NCBI GenBank assembly: GCA_022575985.1
Contig: JAKSXM010000132.1
Coordinates: forward strand, 3,906,001 to 3,970,000
Reading direction: 5' to 3'
Length of the DNA: 64,000 nucleotides
From: Anagrus nilaparvatae
Taxonomy: Eukaryota; Arthropoda; Insecta; Hymenoptera; Mymaridae
The translations under genes and the position numbers were made by a program. Below, piece after piece: positions 33,351 to 45,770 of this stretch. Within the stretch, counting starts at the first letter, position 1; each line of letters starts with the position of its first letter. Below the pieces are notes generated by a model. It ran no database searches. It saw only the letters and a list, made by a program, of their open reading frames with translations, and was not told the origin of the DNA.

Positions 33351-35605
33351 GCACTGAGACAAATATTCCATTAGTTTAATAGGTTTGATTTCATTGAAAT
33401 ATAGCAATGAAATATTCTATTAAATTAATAGTATAGTTATTGAATCAATGAAATATTTCATTAAATTAATAATATTTTAAATTCAGTAATTTTAGACTGT
33501 ACTGCGCAACTCAGAATTCACTGAGAGAGACAGCGCCACGGTATACTTTAATAACAGAGTTTATGCTGTTTTGAGTATGCCAATAATTAAAGAAAATGAA
33601 GTTTTAATTTAAAAAAAAAAATGTTAATATATAATGGTGGAAACGCTGCTGTTTCTGAATCTCTTTTGGGAGAAAAAATATTCATCATTTCATATAGCAA
33701 GTTAACGATACCAAAGGACTGGTTTTATAAGACTTGATCTTAAATTGTAAAAAACTATGAACTATTTTTCTTTTTTTTCTTTTTTAGTCAATCCTTAGAT
33801 ATATCTGAAATATTTTAATTCTCTATTACTGCAAGGAAAAAAAATTCACAGTTGCATCTTTCCCAGTTAGCGGTAGCAAAGAACTGTTTTTATAGACACT
33901 ATCTGAGACAGTGAAAAAATAAACTAATAAAATATAGAAAACCATTCTTGGTTCCTTTTCTTCTACTCAATGATTAGAACTTTTGATAATTTCAATATTC
34001 TATCTCTTTTGGGAGAAAAAATCTCCATAATTTTATATAGCATTTAAGTTTACGATACCGAAGGACTAGTTTTTTAAGAAACTATTGGATACTAAAAAAT
34101 TAAACTAATAAGAATCAGAAAACCATTCTTGGTTCCTTTTCTTCTACTCAATAATTAGAACTACTTTTGATAATTTCAATATTCTATCTCTTTTGGGAGA
34201 AAAAATATCCATAATTTAATATCAACTTGATGGCTGGAAAAAATATTCATAATTTTATATCAACTTAAATGCTATATAAAATGATGAATATTTTTTCTCC
34301 CAAAAGAGATAGAATATTGGAATTATCAGAAGCAGTTCCAATCATTGAGTAGAAGAAGAAGAACCAAGAATGGTTTTCTGGTTTTTATTAGTTTAGTTTT
34401 TCACTATCTCAGATAGTGTCTGTAAAGACTATATAGTCCTTCGGCATCGTTAACTTGAATGCTATATACATAATGATATGAATATTTTTTCTACCAAAAG
34501 AGATAGAATATTGAAATTATCAGAATTAGTTATAATCATTGAATAGAAGAATAGGAACCAAGAATGGTTTTCTAATTTTTGTTAGTTCAGTTTTTCACTA
34601 TCTCAGATAGTATATTAAAACCAGTTCTTTGCTACCGCTAACTGGGAAAGATGCAACTGTTAATTTTTTTTTCCTAGTAGTGATAGAGAATTTAAATATT
34701 TCAGATATAATTTTAAACATTGACTAAAAAAAAAAATAGTTTTGAGAAAGTCCAATTCTGGATACTGCCTTATTGTTTTGAGAGAAATTACGTAGTTGCT
34801 TTTTATAATTTTTGTAAAGAATTTAATTAATAAAAAAAAGAATTTTTTTGTTTTTATTATATGCATCTTGTCATTCATAGATTTAGAATGTTGATATGAT
34901 TTTCTTTCCATTTAATTTAATCTTTGATACATAAAAAAATAAATAAATTAATTATTAAAAAAAATTAACTGTTTGTAATTTTTTTATTTAATTATATATT
35001 TTTTTTTCACAAATTTTATATTCACCTATACTTTTTTACTAATTTCTTTTTTTAAACAAAATTTGTAAAATATTAAAACTAATTAAAAAAATGATATTCA
35101 ATTATTTAAATTTAATTATTTACTTTAAAATTTTGATATAATTGTTATAAGCAGATGTCGCTCTAAGAATATCACTCTCGCAAGTCATAAAATTGACTTT
35201 CCTTTACTATATAAGGATCAAAATTTTATTACATGATATACGAAGCGCGCGTGCGAATAATATATAATATAGCGAAACAATAATAGGCGAATACACGGTG
35301 GATACAAATTAAAAACTAAATAATACACATATGCGGTCATCGTAACTTCAGTCGATAAAAACAGCGTTTAAAATATTAAGTAAAAAAATAACTGACTCAC
35401 ATGGTTAAAAAACTTAATATTTTATTTTCTTTAAAAAAAAAATAATAAGTCATTAAACTAAAGTTATATTTCATTAAAATAATTTTAATAATATATGTCA
35501 TTAAATTAATGAAATATTTCATTGCTACATTTCAATGAAATCAGTTTATCAAATTAATGATATATACCTAGTATTGAATCAAAGAAACGTTTTTCTCAGT
35601 GCGGC
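33351..35605. mobile_element. 2.25-kb inverted-repeat element with CACTGAGA tips
   Basis: The left end GCACTGAGACAAATATTCCATT and the right end TTTCTCAGTGC are mirrored, with further paired words (TTCATTGAAATATAGCAATG on the left, CATTGCTACATTTCAATGAA on the right). Several internal copies of CTTTTGGGAGAAAAAATAT and GGTTCCTTTTCTTCTACTCA occur in both orientations (33660-34600). Both flanks are TACGG satellite, so it inserted into that array. No transposase is seen. Confidence 0.65.
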
Positions 35606-36425
35606 ATACGGTAAACGGGTACTAGATGTAATCAGCCGTATATACGGCAAACTGCATACGGTAGCCGTATAAATTAGCCAATTAATACGGCAAATTTCAA
35701 ACGGATTCCGTATATACTTCAGCCGTATGAAAATCCATACGGGAAAAGTCAATACGGGAGCCGTACAGAATATGCCGTATTAATGGACTATTTTATACGG
35801 GTCCCGTATTGACTTTTGCCGTATGAAAATCCGTATGGCAAAATCCAATATAGGAACCGTACAAAATATGCCGTATTAATGGACTATTTTATACGGCCAT
35901 CGTATTGGATTTTGCCGTATGAAAAACCGTACGACAAAAATCAGTACAAAATCACCCGAAAATCACCTATTTGTACGGCACAAGAATATACGGCTCCATA
36001 TTTTTCTCATACGGGCCCGTACGCATATAGGACTTGGGTAATTTCATAATGCCCACGGACCCGTATGCGTATGGAAGAGGGTATTTTCATCATGCCGACG
36101 GGTCCGTATGCGTATAGAAGAGGGTATTTTCATAATGCCCACGGGTCCGTATGTGTATGAGACTTGGGTGTTTTCATAATGCCCACGGATCCGTACACAG
36201 TATGAAAATACCCAAGTCCTATACGCATACGGACCCGTATGCATTAAGGACCTGCGTATTTTCATAATGTTCAAGGACCCGTCAGCATTATGAAAATACC
36301 TAGGTCTCATACGTATACTGACCTGTGGGCATTATGAATTATACCCTATCCTATACGCATACGGGTCCGTGGGCATTATGAAAATACCCAGGTCTTATAT
36401 GCATACGGGTCCGTTAAACTTTAGG
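35606..36425. repeat. TACGG/CCGTA-rich palindromic satellite
   Basis: There are dozens of CCGTAT/ATACGG words, many pairing as CCGTATACGG-type palindromes, then longer units such as GGGTATTTTCATAATGCCCA and GGACCCGTATGCGTATAGG in both orientations. Predicted reading frames (35816-36310) are produced by the repeat. A short piece (TTATCCGTATATACGC) lies left of the inserted element at 33340. Confidence 0.85.
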
Positions 36426-36429
36426 CGCA

Positions 36430-36820
36430 ATCTACGTAAGCGTTTGTATACGAATTCGCATGCAAATATTTGCATCGTGCCAACCTATGCAGAGAAAAAA
36501 AATAATTATAGTCCGCGATAAATGGCGCGAAAATTCAAATTTTAAATAAAACGAAAGGTAATAAACTTGTTAAATAGTTTAATTTTTAAAATATTATTGT
36601 TTATAAAACCATTTTAATTTATTTAAAGCTTATTTTTAAATAAATTTTTTAAAAATTTAATAATTTTAACCATTTAGGTTTTTAGATTTATTTAAATTTT
36701 CAATTTTCGCGCTTTAATTATCGCACTAGAGGGAGCAGCAAAAGTATTATTAAAATAAGCATAGGTTGGCACGATGCAAATATTTGCATGCGAATTCGTA
36801 TACAAACGCTTACGTAGACT
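36430..36820. repeat. Palindromic element of about 390 bp
   Basis: ACGTAAGCGTTTGTATACGA followed by ATTCGCATGCAAATATTTGC at 36432 is mirrored at 36762-36818. The mirror extends inward to GGCGCGAAAATT/AATTTTCGCGC. It is noncoding; the ORFs at 36692-37019 are shadows. Confidence 0.75.
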
Positions 36821-37377
36821 CAGCCTTAACATACTACCAACTGATCCGTATACTTTTAAAAACAAAGTATGGACAGACTGTGCACGGATCATTATACTGC
36901 TTCGCCGTATATACAGATGTTAGTTTTCCGTGCCCAAAATGCCGTGCTCGCCCAGCTCTGTTTGAAATGTTACTGCATAGCTGAGGTACTGTCGATACAT
37001 GAATACTAACGTAATACACATATATAGAGATTCCTCAGGAAAAAGTTAATTGATAAAATTTTTATAGGGTATTGTATTATAATATGCTTAAATATCAAAT
37101 TTTAAGAAAATCGTCGTTTTCGTTTGGGAAATATAAAGCTGAATCCAAATTTGAATCTTTATACTACATTGCAAGCATAGTAGAACAGTCGAAAATCTCG
37201 CGTATGGGGAGGCTAATTCAATAATTTTGCATAAATTAAACAATGGGATTAAAAAAAAAATAACACAATTTAAAATAACTATTGAAAAACCTAAAAATAA
37301 ATTAATAAAATCACCCATTTTATAAAAAATTTTGAATACTAATTCAAATTCGGAAAAACGAAGAATTTTAATGTATA

Positions 37378-38373
37378 TGTTACCGCTAAAGTACTGAAAA
37401 TGTTATTATATATAATACCTAGGTAATATATATATTAACGAAAAACTCCAAAACTGATACGTTAATTTATTAAATAAAACTCAATTTAATATATTACCTA
37501 GGTTTTATATATAATATCGAGACAGCGTTAGGTAATATATTAAACTCGAGTTTATTACCCGCTAATTTATTGAATAGATGAATTTTTCAAGTATTTATTA
37601 TTGTTTGTTTTTATAAAAGTAATACATATTTGAAAATTTTGAGTTATAATATTACAAAAATAATGAGTGCTATGGACGTTGATAAAAATATAATTTTCAA
37701 AGAAAGATTTTACGAAAAGCTTGATAATTTAATTGATAAAAATTCAAAAAATACGTATTATTTTTCAAAAAGTAAAACTGAAGAAATAATCAATAAAGTT
37801 AAAGAATGTAAAAATAGCGATTATAAGAAACAGCCTTCTGATTATTATTTGTTACAACATTATGATGTTTTAAGTTCAAATGGAGTAGAAAAATTAATAC
37901 TTCCTCTTTCTGACAAGAATCCTGACATAAAATATTATTGTTCAGTAGAAGATCTTTTTGACAAATTGTATGAAGCCCATATAAATATCGACCATGGTGG
38001 TCGTGATCGAATGATAAAAGAATTAAAAAGGCAATACAAAAATATCAAACAAAAAGAAATTAATTTATTTTGGATTGGTTTGAAAGCCTATAATTTCTCC
38101 TTAAAATAAATCTTAAATTTTTTTTCTATAAATTAACCTAGGTAATATATATAATAACGAGTGCTGGTAGGTAAAATATTAAACTAAAACTGAATTTAAT
38201 ATATTAACGGGTGCCACTTAGTTAATATATTAAATAGAACGATATTATATATAAAACCTAGGTAATATATTAAATTCAGTTTTAGTTTAATATTTTACCT
38301 ACCAGCACTCGTTATTATATATATTACCTAGGTTTTATATATAATAACGGAATTCAGTACTTTAGCGGTAACA
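37378..38373 (+). mobile_element. Ginger-type DNA transposon derivative, 996 bp
   Basis: Terminal inverted repeats TGTTACCGCTAAAGTACTGAA (left) and its mirror (right, ending GCGGTAACA) are flanked by a 4-bp duplication TATA (37374-37377 and 38374-38377). TGTNA-type tips with 4-bp duplications and an integrase-related protein are the marks of Ginger elements. Between the tips are many palindromic ACCTAGGT and TTATATATAATA words and one ORF. Confidence 0.75.
37630..38109 (+). CDS. Truncated integrase-like (KRBA2/Ginger H2C2) protein
   Basis: 159 residues. The tail AHINIDHGGRDRMIKELKRQ followed by KNIKQKEINLF is the H2C2 zinc-binding region found before the core in retroviral/Ginger integrases and in KRBA2-like domesticated genes. 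The frame diverges at LFWIGLKAYNF, exactly where the second pair of cysteines (LC..C) would be expected, so the zinc site is incomplete and the DDE catalytic core is missing. Upstream residues (YYFSKSKTEEIINKVKE) also match that family. A second ATG at 37663 (MSAMDVDKN) may be the real start. It cannot catalyse transposition; it might act as a dominant-negative, or be a relic. Confidence 0.7.
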   Translation: MKILSYNITKIMSAMDVDKNIIFKERFYEKLDNLIDKNSKNTYYFSKSKTEEIINKVKECKNSDYKKQPSDYYLLQHYDVLSSNGVEKLILPLSDKNPDIKYYCSVEDLFDKLYEAHINIDHGGRDRMIKELKRQYKNIKQKEINLFWIGLKAYNFSLK

Positions 38374-39370
38374 TATAGATTATTGAAAATACGTATTGGA
38401 CAGATACAGTAAAAAATTTGAATCATCAGCTCAGCTTAGGGTAACTGAGAATGCCTCATTGATAAAAGTGATAGAATATTGTTGTTGTTTACTGTTGCTG
38501 TATAATGTATTTTACTACGTAGTTAGATAACCCACAAATAATTTAAATAATTACCAACGTAATAACCCAGTATTTAAATACATAATTAAAATAATTTTAT
38601 TTATATTACTACGAATCATATGTTTATTTAATAATAGAATTAAATAGTAACGATAAGGGAAAATGAATGAATAAGAAAATAAATAAGGTACTTTGATAAA
38701 TAAAACTAAATATTTAACAGCACTTGTACAAATTGTTATAAAGAGTCAAAGATTAGATTTCAAAGACCATTTCTAACTTTAACTGTAACATTTAATAGCT
38801 TTAGTTTAAAAATTACTATTAATCAGAGTAGAAACCGCTCCAAAGAATAGTATAAATTAGTGAAAATTCTCATAAATGTCACTTCAAATATTTTTACAAA
38901 CAAACTTGGCGTGTAACGATATTATCACATCTATGCAGTAAAATGATTTTTTTTCTAATGGTTATTAATTATATTTTACAACTTATTTTTCAAGTATTTT
39001 ATTCCGCCGGCGCGGCCAAAGCGTGCAAATTGAGTTTTTTCAGGTTAAATTTTTATAAAAAATAAGAAAAAATGGTTTTTGGTCCAAAATCTTATTGGCT
39101 ATTCAGTTTTATGGTCATTTTTGGTGTACAACCCTTCAGAAAAGATGTACAAAGGGTAGAAACATCCAAAACATGCCTTTTTTACCCTATTTTGCGGCTA
39201 AAACGTGCCACTTTATTATAATTCTGAAACTTCTTAGTATTATTAGCTCAAAATTAATATCTGGGGGTTTTCAAGGATGCTGATTTCAAATATGAACTTA
39301 AAAAAATCATAAATTTTCATCTAGGTGAAGAAAATTGGGGTGAAAAGGGGTGAAAAATCAATTTTTATAA
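38374..39370. other. AT-rich spacer, no gene seen
   Basis: Nothing recognised apart from a repeat family near 39230-39370 (GCTGATTTCAAATATGAAC; GGGGTGAAAAATCAATTTTT) that recurs around 46380, 47450 and, inverted, 50750-50990. Confidence 0.45.
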
Positions 39371-39373
39371 AAA

Positions 39374-39836
39374 CTAGAATAGCCGCGCGCTCTGCGCGCG
39401 CAGAATAAGACCTTTTTTTTAATAATTTTGTTATAAAATTAATTAAATCCCTATGAAAATTTTTTACCATATTATGGCCATATTTTATGGTGATGGGACA
39501 AAATCTGGCCACCAATTATAGCCCTATTATGGCCATCTAGTTGACGCTAGATGATCATTTAAAAAAAATGATTTCTTGTTCTTATTGTATAAAATTATGA
39601 TTTATGCTCCTCCAAAGCGTATTATGCTATAATAGCAAACGTCAAAAACCCACAATTTGTTAAAGACCATAAAAAATAAAAAAATCAAGGTTTATATTTT
39701 ATACTTTATATTTTTTAATTTTTAAATTAAAATAAAATAATCATTTAAATTTATTTAATACAAAAATTTATTATTTTAAATAAAAATAGGATTTTAATTT
39801 GTACTAGAATAGCCGCGCGCTCTGCGCGCGCAGAAT
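39374..39836 (-). mobile_element. Two tandem Helitron-like 3' ends (HINE type)
   Basis: On the minus strand, GCGCGCAGAGCGCGCGGCTATT precedes CTAG then T, at 39377-39374 and again at 39807-39804: a GC hairpin a few bases before CTAG, inserted before T, as at Helitron 3' ends. The 430 bp between them repeats words found after the first (ATAAAATTAATT...AATCCCTATGAAAA). No protein is encoded. Confidence 0.55.
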
Positions 39837-40719
39837 AATTACTTTTTTTACAATTTCGTTATAAAATTAATTTAATCCCTATGAAAAATTTTAAAACACA
39901 AAGAGTAGGCCATAAAAAATAAAAAAATTAAGGTTTATATTTTTTAATTTTTAAATTATTAAAATAAAACAATTATTCAAATTTATTTCAAACATTTTTT
40001 AAATAATAGCTCCAAAATCATTCCCAGAATACAGAACAGTGCTTGAAAGTATATCTTAAAACTTTTTTTTCAGTATTCAAGACCAAAAATGCTCATAAAA
40101 AAATATTTTTGAGTAACGGGAGTGAATAGAGCAAAACCTTAGTTTCATTTAATCATTTCCAAAAGACACAACAGTGCTTGAAAGTATATTTTAAAACTTT
40201 TTTTTCGTATTCAAAGCCAATGAAGCTCATAAAAAAATACTGATATTATTTTAAATAAAATGTTAACAAAATATTGCACAATACAATTCAATTTTTCTTA
40301 TAAAAAGCCTATCATTTTTAGGGTTTAATTATTACATCTGTAAACCATTGATAAGTTTGTAAATTAATTTAAATAAAAAGAAATAAAAGTGAATTAATAA
40401 AAATAAATTACAATAATATACTGATTTAAAATTTGAAAACTGATAATTATTTTACTGATAAACCTCATTTTTTAAAAAAAAGTTATGGCCATTTTTCACT
40501 TGCTACGGGCTTGTAAGGGGCATAGATGATGATTTTATGTAGAAAAGCAAAAAAAGTTGATAAAAAAATGATGATCAAACATCAATCGGATTGCCATATT
40601 ATGGTAAAAACTTTACACAGGGATTAAAATAAAATTTATGGTTATACTGATAAAAAATACTAATATTTTTATTACTCTCAAATATTTTTACCTTTAAAAT
40701 GCAATAATTATCTATTAAT

Positions 40720-42560
40720 ATACTCTAGGGCATTCTAGGCTAATGATTGGCACTCATGTTAAGCTTCTAAAATCCTTATTATTCGAGAACCCTTTATCGA
40801 ACTTATTCCAAGTCCCTAAAGTTCCTAAACCTGATTTACTCTAAGTACCTAAACCCGGATTATTCTAAGTCCATTTGAGCCCCCCCCCCCCAAAATTATA
40901 TGCTGGAGGTACGCCCCCCCCCCCCCGTCTATAAACATTAGGATATTTCTTATTTCCAAAACTGACAGTAGAGAAAAATACTGGCCCAACTATGATTCTT
41001 CAGGTCATAAAACTAATCTCAAAAAAAAAAATTTTTACGTACAGTTTAATGTAGTGTGCCAATTTGCAAATAAAAATTGGTAAAAATTAGGAAAAAGGTT
41101 TTAAAAATTTTTTAGAAAACTTTTAGAAATCTTGCTACAATCTGTTTACTGCTAAAATGTTCTAAAGGCTTGTTAGTAACAAAACGTCTAAAAGCAACTG
41201 TAAATTATAAAATAAGAGGTTATTACGGAAGCCACATAGTATCATGGAGAATTAGAGGGTGGGTAAATAGTCGAGAGACTTGTTGAGAGATTTGTTGGGC
41301 GAGTTGTAATACATTAGAAAATGAACTTTCTATACGTTACCGGAAGATTTTTGAGGTCAAGGAAAATGAATTTCAAAGAGAAAATTTTCAATTTTTCACC
41401 CTAAAATATTTTCCGATTTTTCAAAATGGCAGGCATAAAAAATATTAAAATGAACATTCTTTCATACTTTATCGCGGGGTTTTTGAGGTCGAGAAAAACG
41501 AATTTTAGAAGGAAAATTTTCAATTTTTCACCCTAAAATATTTTCCAATTTTTCAAGATGGCGGTCATAAAAAATATTAAAACGAATTTTAGAGGGAAAA
41601 TTTTCAATTTTTCAACCTAAAATATTTTCTGAGTTTTCAAGATGGCGGAAAATTTTCCTTTTAAAATTCGTTTCTTCAACTTCAAAAACCCATCAGTAAC
41701 GTACAATTTTCAGTTTCATATTTTTCTAAGTCCGCCATCTTGAAAAATCGGAAAATATTTCTGGATGAAAAATTGAAAATTGTCTCCCTTAAATTCGTTT
41801 GTCTCGACCTCAAAAACGCGATAAAGTAGAATGTTCATTTTAATATTTTTTTATGTCCACAATTTTGAAAAATCGGAAAATATTTTAGGGTGAAAAATTG
41901 AAAATTTTTTCTTTGAAATTCATTTTCCTTGACCTCAAAAACCTTACGTAGAAAGTGAGAAGGTAACGTAGAAAGTTCATTTTCTAATGTATTACAACTC
42001 GCCCAACGAGTCTCTCAATAAGGCTCTCGACTATTTACCCACCCTCTCTCTAATTCTCCATGATACTATGCGGCTTCCGTAGGTTATTCTTAGGTACCAG
42101 TTACAAAAGCTATTTTTCGATTGCCTCTTCACGTAAATAAGAAATATTCATTTTTTCAAGAAATCAATGAATAAAATTGTCAATTTGTAATTGTCGTGGA
42201 TATTAGCTCTGTAGACGACTGTACATTTTAAATTAAGTTCAAATATCATAAGATATGTTATAATTTACAGTTTTTTTTAGATATTTTGGTACTAACAAGT
42301 TTTTAGAACATTTTAATAGTAACAAGTTTTTATCAAGGTTTCTAAAAGCTTTCTAAAACATTTTTAAAACCTTTTTTCTGATTTTTACCTATTTTCATTT
42401 GCAAATCGGTACACTGCATTAACCTATAGGTAAAAATTTTTTATTTAGAAAATAGTTTTATTACCTAAAGTATCATATTCGGGCCAGTATTTTCCTCTAC
42501 GGTCAATTTGAGAAGTAAGAAACACCCTAATAAACATGTTCCACGTTAATAGAATTTTTG
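40720..42560. mobile_element. C-rich hAT-like MITE, copy c, split by a foldback
   Basis: Words CTAAGTCCCTAAA and two long C runs at 40880-40926 are followed by the tip TCTATAAACA. The other side of the foldback resumes with TAAACATGTTCCACGTTA. Copy d in unit B (44880-45195) shows the undisrupted end. Confidence 0.65.
40938..42530. mobile_element. Foldback element, about 1.6 kb, 6-bp target duplication
   Basis: Inverted arms: TTAGGATATTTCTTATTTCC at the left is mirrored by AAGTAAGAAACACCCTAA at the right. Further pairs follow inward (GGGCCAGTATTTTCC; CATGGAGAATTAGAGGGTGG at 41243 and its mirror near 42050). TAAACA flanks both sides (40932-40937, 42531-42536). The centre has tandem units with TTTTTCAAGATGGCGG related to those in the Helitron at 20 kb. 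Confidence 0.78.
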
Positions 42561-44879
42561 AACCAATCTGATGCGTTTAAATTGGAGTTAAAATAATTTC
42601 AGAGTCAATAACCAATTAACATGTTTGCAGCGGCATAAGCCATTTTGACCCATATAGCTCTATGTATTTCTAATACGGCTTCAAAATCTTCCGTAACGAA
42701 TTTGCTAATTTAATTTCTTCATCCACAAAAGAAATTTTATTTTTATATTTGAATTAAATTTTTTATTTTTTTTTTTACTGCACTGAATACTGGAATACCT
42801 AAAGTGAGTTTCTAAATAATTTTGGAGGATAATATTGCAAAATTTGTAGACTTTTTTGAGCGTGGATTTAAGGTTATTTTTTTGGTTTTGTGGATGGATT
42901 GAGACCTTTCCTAATATTTAATAATATCAAAACAACCACATTAATTGCTTCAAGATTTTGACATTTTTTAAATATTATTTCTTTTACTACAAAAGTATAA
43001 ATTATTTGGTTTTTTAAAAAATACCTATAATTTTTAAATATTAATTTTACTTTTTTTCTTCACCTATATATTCCTAAGCCTAATTGATTTTATAAATATT
43101 ACAAATTTTGCTTTTAACCTCTTTTTATTGCACGTACATTTCTTGTATATTTTAATTTACAAACAAACTATAAAATAACATAACCACTCGCATAACCATT
43201 AATTTTATTTACTTAAATTTTTCATATAAACAACATTTTTTAATAATCATTAGTTTATTAATTAATCTTTAAATGTTAAGAATCATTTTAAATTATGATA
43301 AATATTTTCTTATTATAGTATATTTTTATTTTATACAATAATTATATTGATAATGAATCCCAATTTTTAGAATAAATTTAAATATAATCGAATAATCGAT
43401 TATAATTCAGCCAATCAGAAGGCGAATAAAAAGTTGAATAGAAGCAACTTCAGATCTCCATCGATCTTTATATAATGGATTATAAATTTCCAAAACATTT
43501 TTACACATTAATTTTTAAAAAAAAGTTATAGGGGCAAACGTTCTTTTCATTTTTTTTTGCAATAATTTTTAAAAAATAGCTTAAAAAACATTTCCAGATT
43601 ACAGAATATTGCTTGAAAGTATATCTTAAAACTTTTTTGTCAGCATTCAAAGTCAATGGAGCTCATCAAAAATACTGTCATTCTTTTTAATAAAATGTTA
43701 ACAAAATATTGTCTAATAACTAAAATTCAATTTTTCTTATCAAAAGCCTATCATTTTTAATGTTTAATTATTACATCTGTAAACCACTGATAAGTTTGTA
43801 AATTAATTAAAATAAAAAGGCATAAAAGTAACCATTGCAATAATATACTGATTTAAAATTTGAAAACTATAATTATTTTACTTATAAACCTTATTTTTAT
43901 ACTTTTTATGAACTTAAAAAAAAGGTATGGCTAATTTTTACTTCCTACGGGCTTGTAAAGGGCATAGATGACGATTTTATGAAGAAAAGCAGAAAAAATT
44001 GATAAAAAAATGATGTTCTAACATTAATCAGATGTCCATAAATTATGTCCATATTATGCTAAAAACTTTACTCTCGGATTAAAATAAAATTGATAGTTAT
44101 GCTGATAAAAAATACTATTATTTTTATTTTTATCAAATATTTTTACTTTAAATCCATGGTGACCCTGCTTAATTAGTCTTCATTTGCAGGATCTATTAGT
44201 ATCTAATTATATTATTAATCTATTAATATTTGGAGTTGAATTTCTATGAATGTCTCAATAGAAATTTAAAATTATAAAGTTTTCACAAAAAGGGTTATTT
44301 TTTCTTCTAATTGTTCATAAAATTTTTGTTGTTACCCAGTTTTTGGGGAAAATTTGACTTTAAAGTATTGAAAAACTCAAAAAACGAATGTTCATAACTT
44401 TCTATTTTCCAAAATTTTACATTTTCCGGATTTTCTTGTCACCTAACCGAAAATCCGGAATATTTTGGGAAATGGATAGTTATGAAAATTCGTTTTTTGA
44501 GTTATTCAGTACTTCGTCAGAATCGAATTCAGTTGGAAATTTTACATATTCATTATTCATGAAAATTATTTTTTATAGTTTTATTTAGAGCGTAGAAAAA
44601 TTAAAATCACAAAATTAGCTCAAATTTTTCTAGCAAATACGAAAAAATTTTAAAATTAAAAAACAGCTGCCAGTTTGAAAGCTTTCAATCTAGAAGTAAA
44701 AGTTTGCATGGAACCATATTTTTACGTACTAAACCCAACGGAATTAGTTTTTTGAAAATCCCAGAAATTCACCTTGCCTTTAGTAAAGTTTCACTAAAAA
44801 TTACTTATATGCGAGAATTCCATTTTGGACATTCCATAGGGTAGTTTATGTTTATTATAAATCACAATACTTTAAGTAT

Positions 44880-45195
44880 AAAACCGGTTTGTGAAATCAC
44901 AAACAAAAAACATGGAACATGTTTAAATTTATACTTTAAATCACCGCTAGTATTTCGTAACCATTAAATAAATAGTATTTTAGTATAATGATTGACACTC
45001 ATGTAAATTTAAGCTCCTAAAATCCTGATTATTCTAGGTCCCTAAATCAACATTATTCTATCAAGTTCCAAAATCTGAATTATTCTTAGTCCCTAAATCG
45101 AAATTATTCTAAATTCATTTGAGCCCCCTCCCCCCCCCCAATGATATTCTTATAGTACCTCCCCCCCCTGTCTATAAACATGTTCTATTTTAAAA
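44880..45195. mobile_element. C-rich hAT-like MITE, copy d
   Basis: It starts AAACCGGTTTGTGAAATC, then GGAACATGTTTA, contains CTAAATCGAAATTATTCTAA and two C runs, and ends TCTATAAACATGTTCTATTT. The terminal words mirror each other. It is noncoding. Confidence 0.65.
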
Positions 45196-45384
45196 GCATT
45201 TTTAAACCAATTCGATGCGTTTGAATTAGAGTTAAAATAATTTCAGAGTCCAATTAACATGTTTACAGCGGCATAGGCCAAAAATGGTAAAAATACCCAT
45301 ATGGCTGTATGTATTTTTAATTGGGCTCCGAAATATTCAGTAACGAATTTGATAATTTAAATTTCTGTACAGTAGCCACGAAAG

Positions 45385-45770
45385 TACGATTTTCTAGGCC
45401 AAGGAAATCGAAATTTCTCGCTACTGTCACAGACAAATTTTATTTGGCACTTATCCATAAATAAAGAATAACCCAAATCACAGTTTACCATCCTCGGCTT
45501 CGCCTCGGAAGGTAATATACGTGCGATTTGGGCCATTCTTTACTTTTCTGGACACCAGCCGTAAATATACTATTCCTCCCTTAATAATATTTTCTGGTCT
45601 GCGTCGAGAAAGCTACGCGTCCGGCAAAGACGTGATTTCTCGCCACAGATACAGAAAAATGTTATACGAGCCTTGTCCATAAATAAGAAATGACCCAAAT
45701 CGCGGTTTACGTGCGATTTGGGCCATTCTTTACTTTTCTGGACTCAAGTCGTAAATATACTATTCATAAT
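45385..45770. repeat. Inverted-repeat element (GAGGCGAAGCCGAGG family)
   Basis: CAGTTTACCATCCTCGGCTT followed by CGCCTCGGAAGG, and two copies of GTGCGATTTGGGCCATTC, relate it to 28908-29222. It is partly duplicated internally (45460-45560 and 45690-45760). Confidence 0.7.

Larger units (their letters stand above)
40000..43500. repeat. Tandem segmental duplication, unit A
   Basis: Ordered matches to unit B (43540-46335) are: TGCTTGAAAGTATATCTTAAAA at 40040 and 43612; TTATTACATCTGTAAACCA at 40327 and 43773; the C-rich MITE; TTTAAATT followed by GGAGTTAAAATAATTTCAGA at 42568 and 45220; and ATCGAATAATCGATT at 43388 and 46224. Unit A has its own foldback insertion (40938-42530). No gene is seen in either unit. 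Confidence 0.8.

Noticed and set aside
35816..36310. ORFs of 77 and 88 codons
   Set aside because: They are periodic translations of the TACGG satellite.
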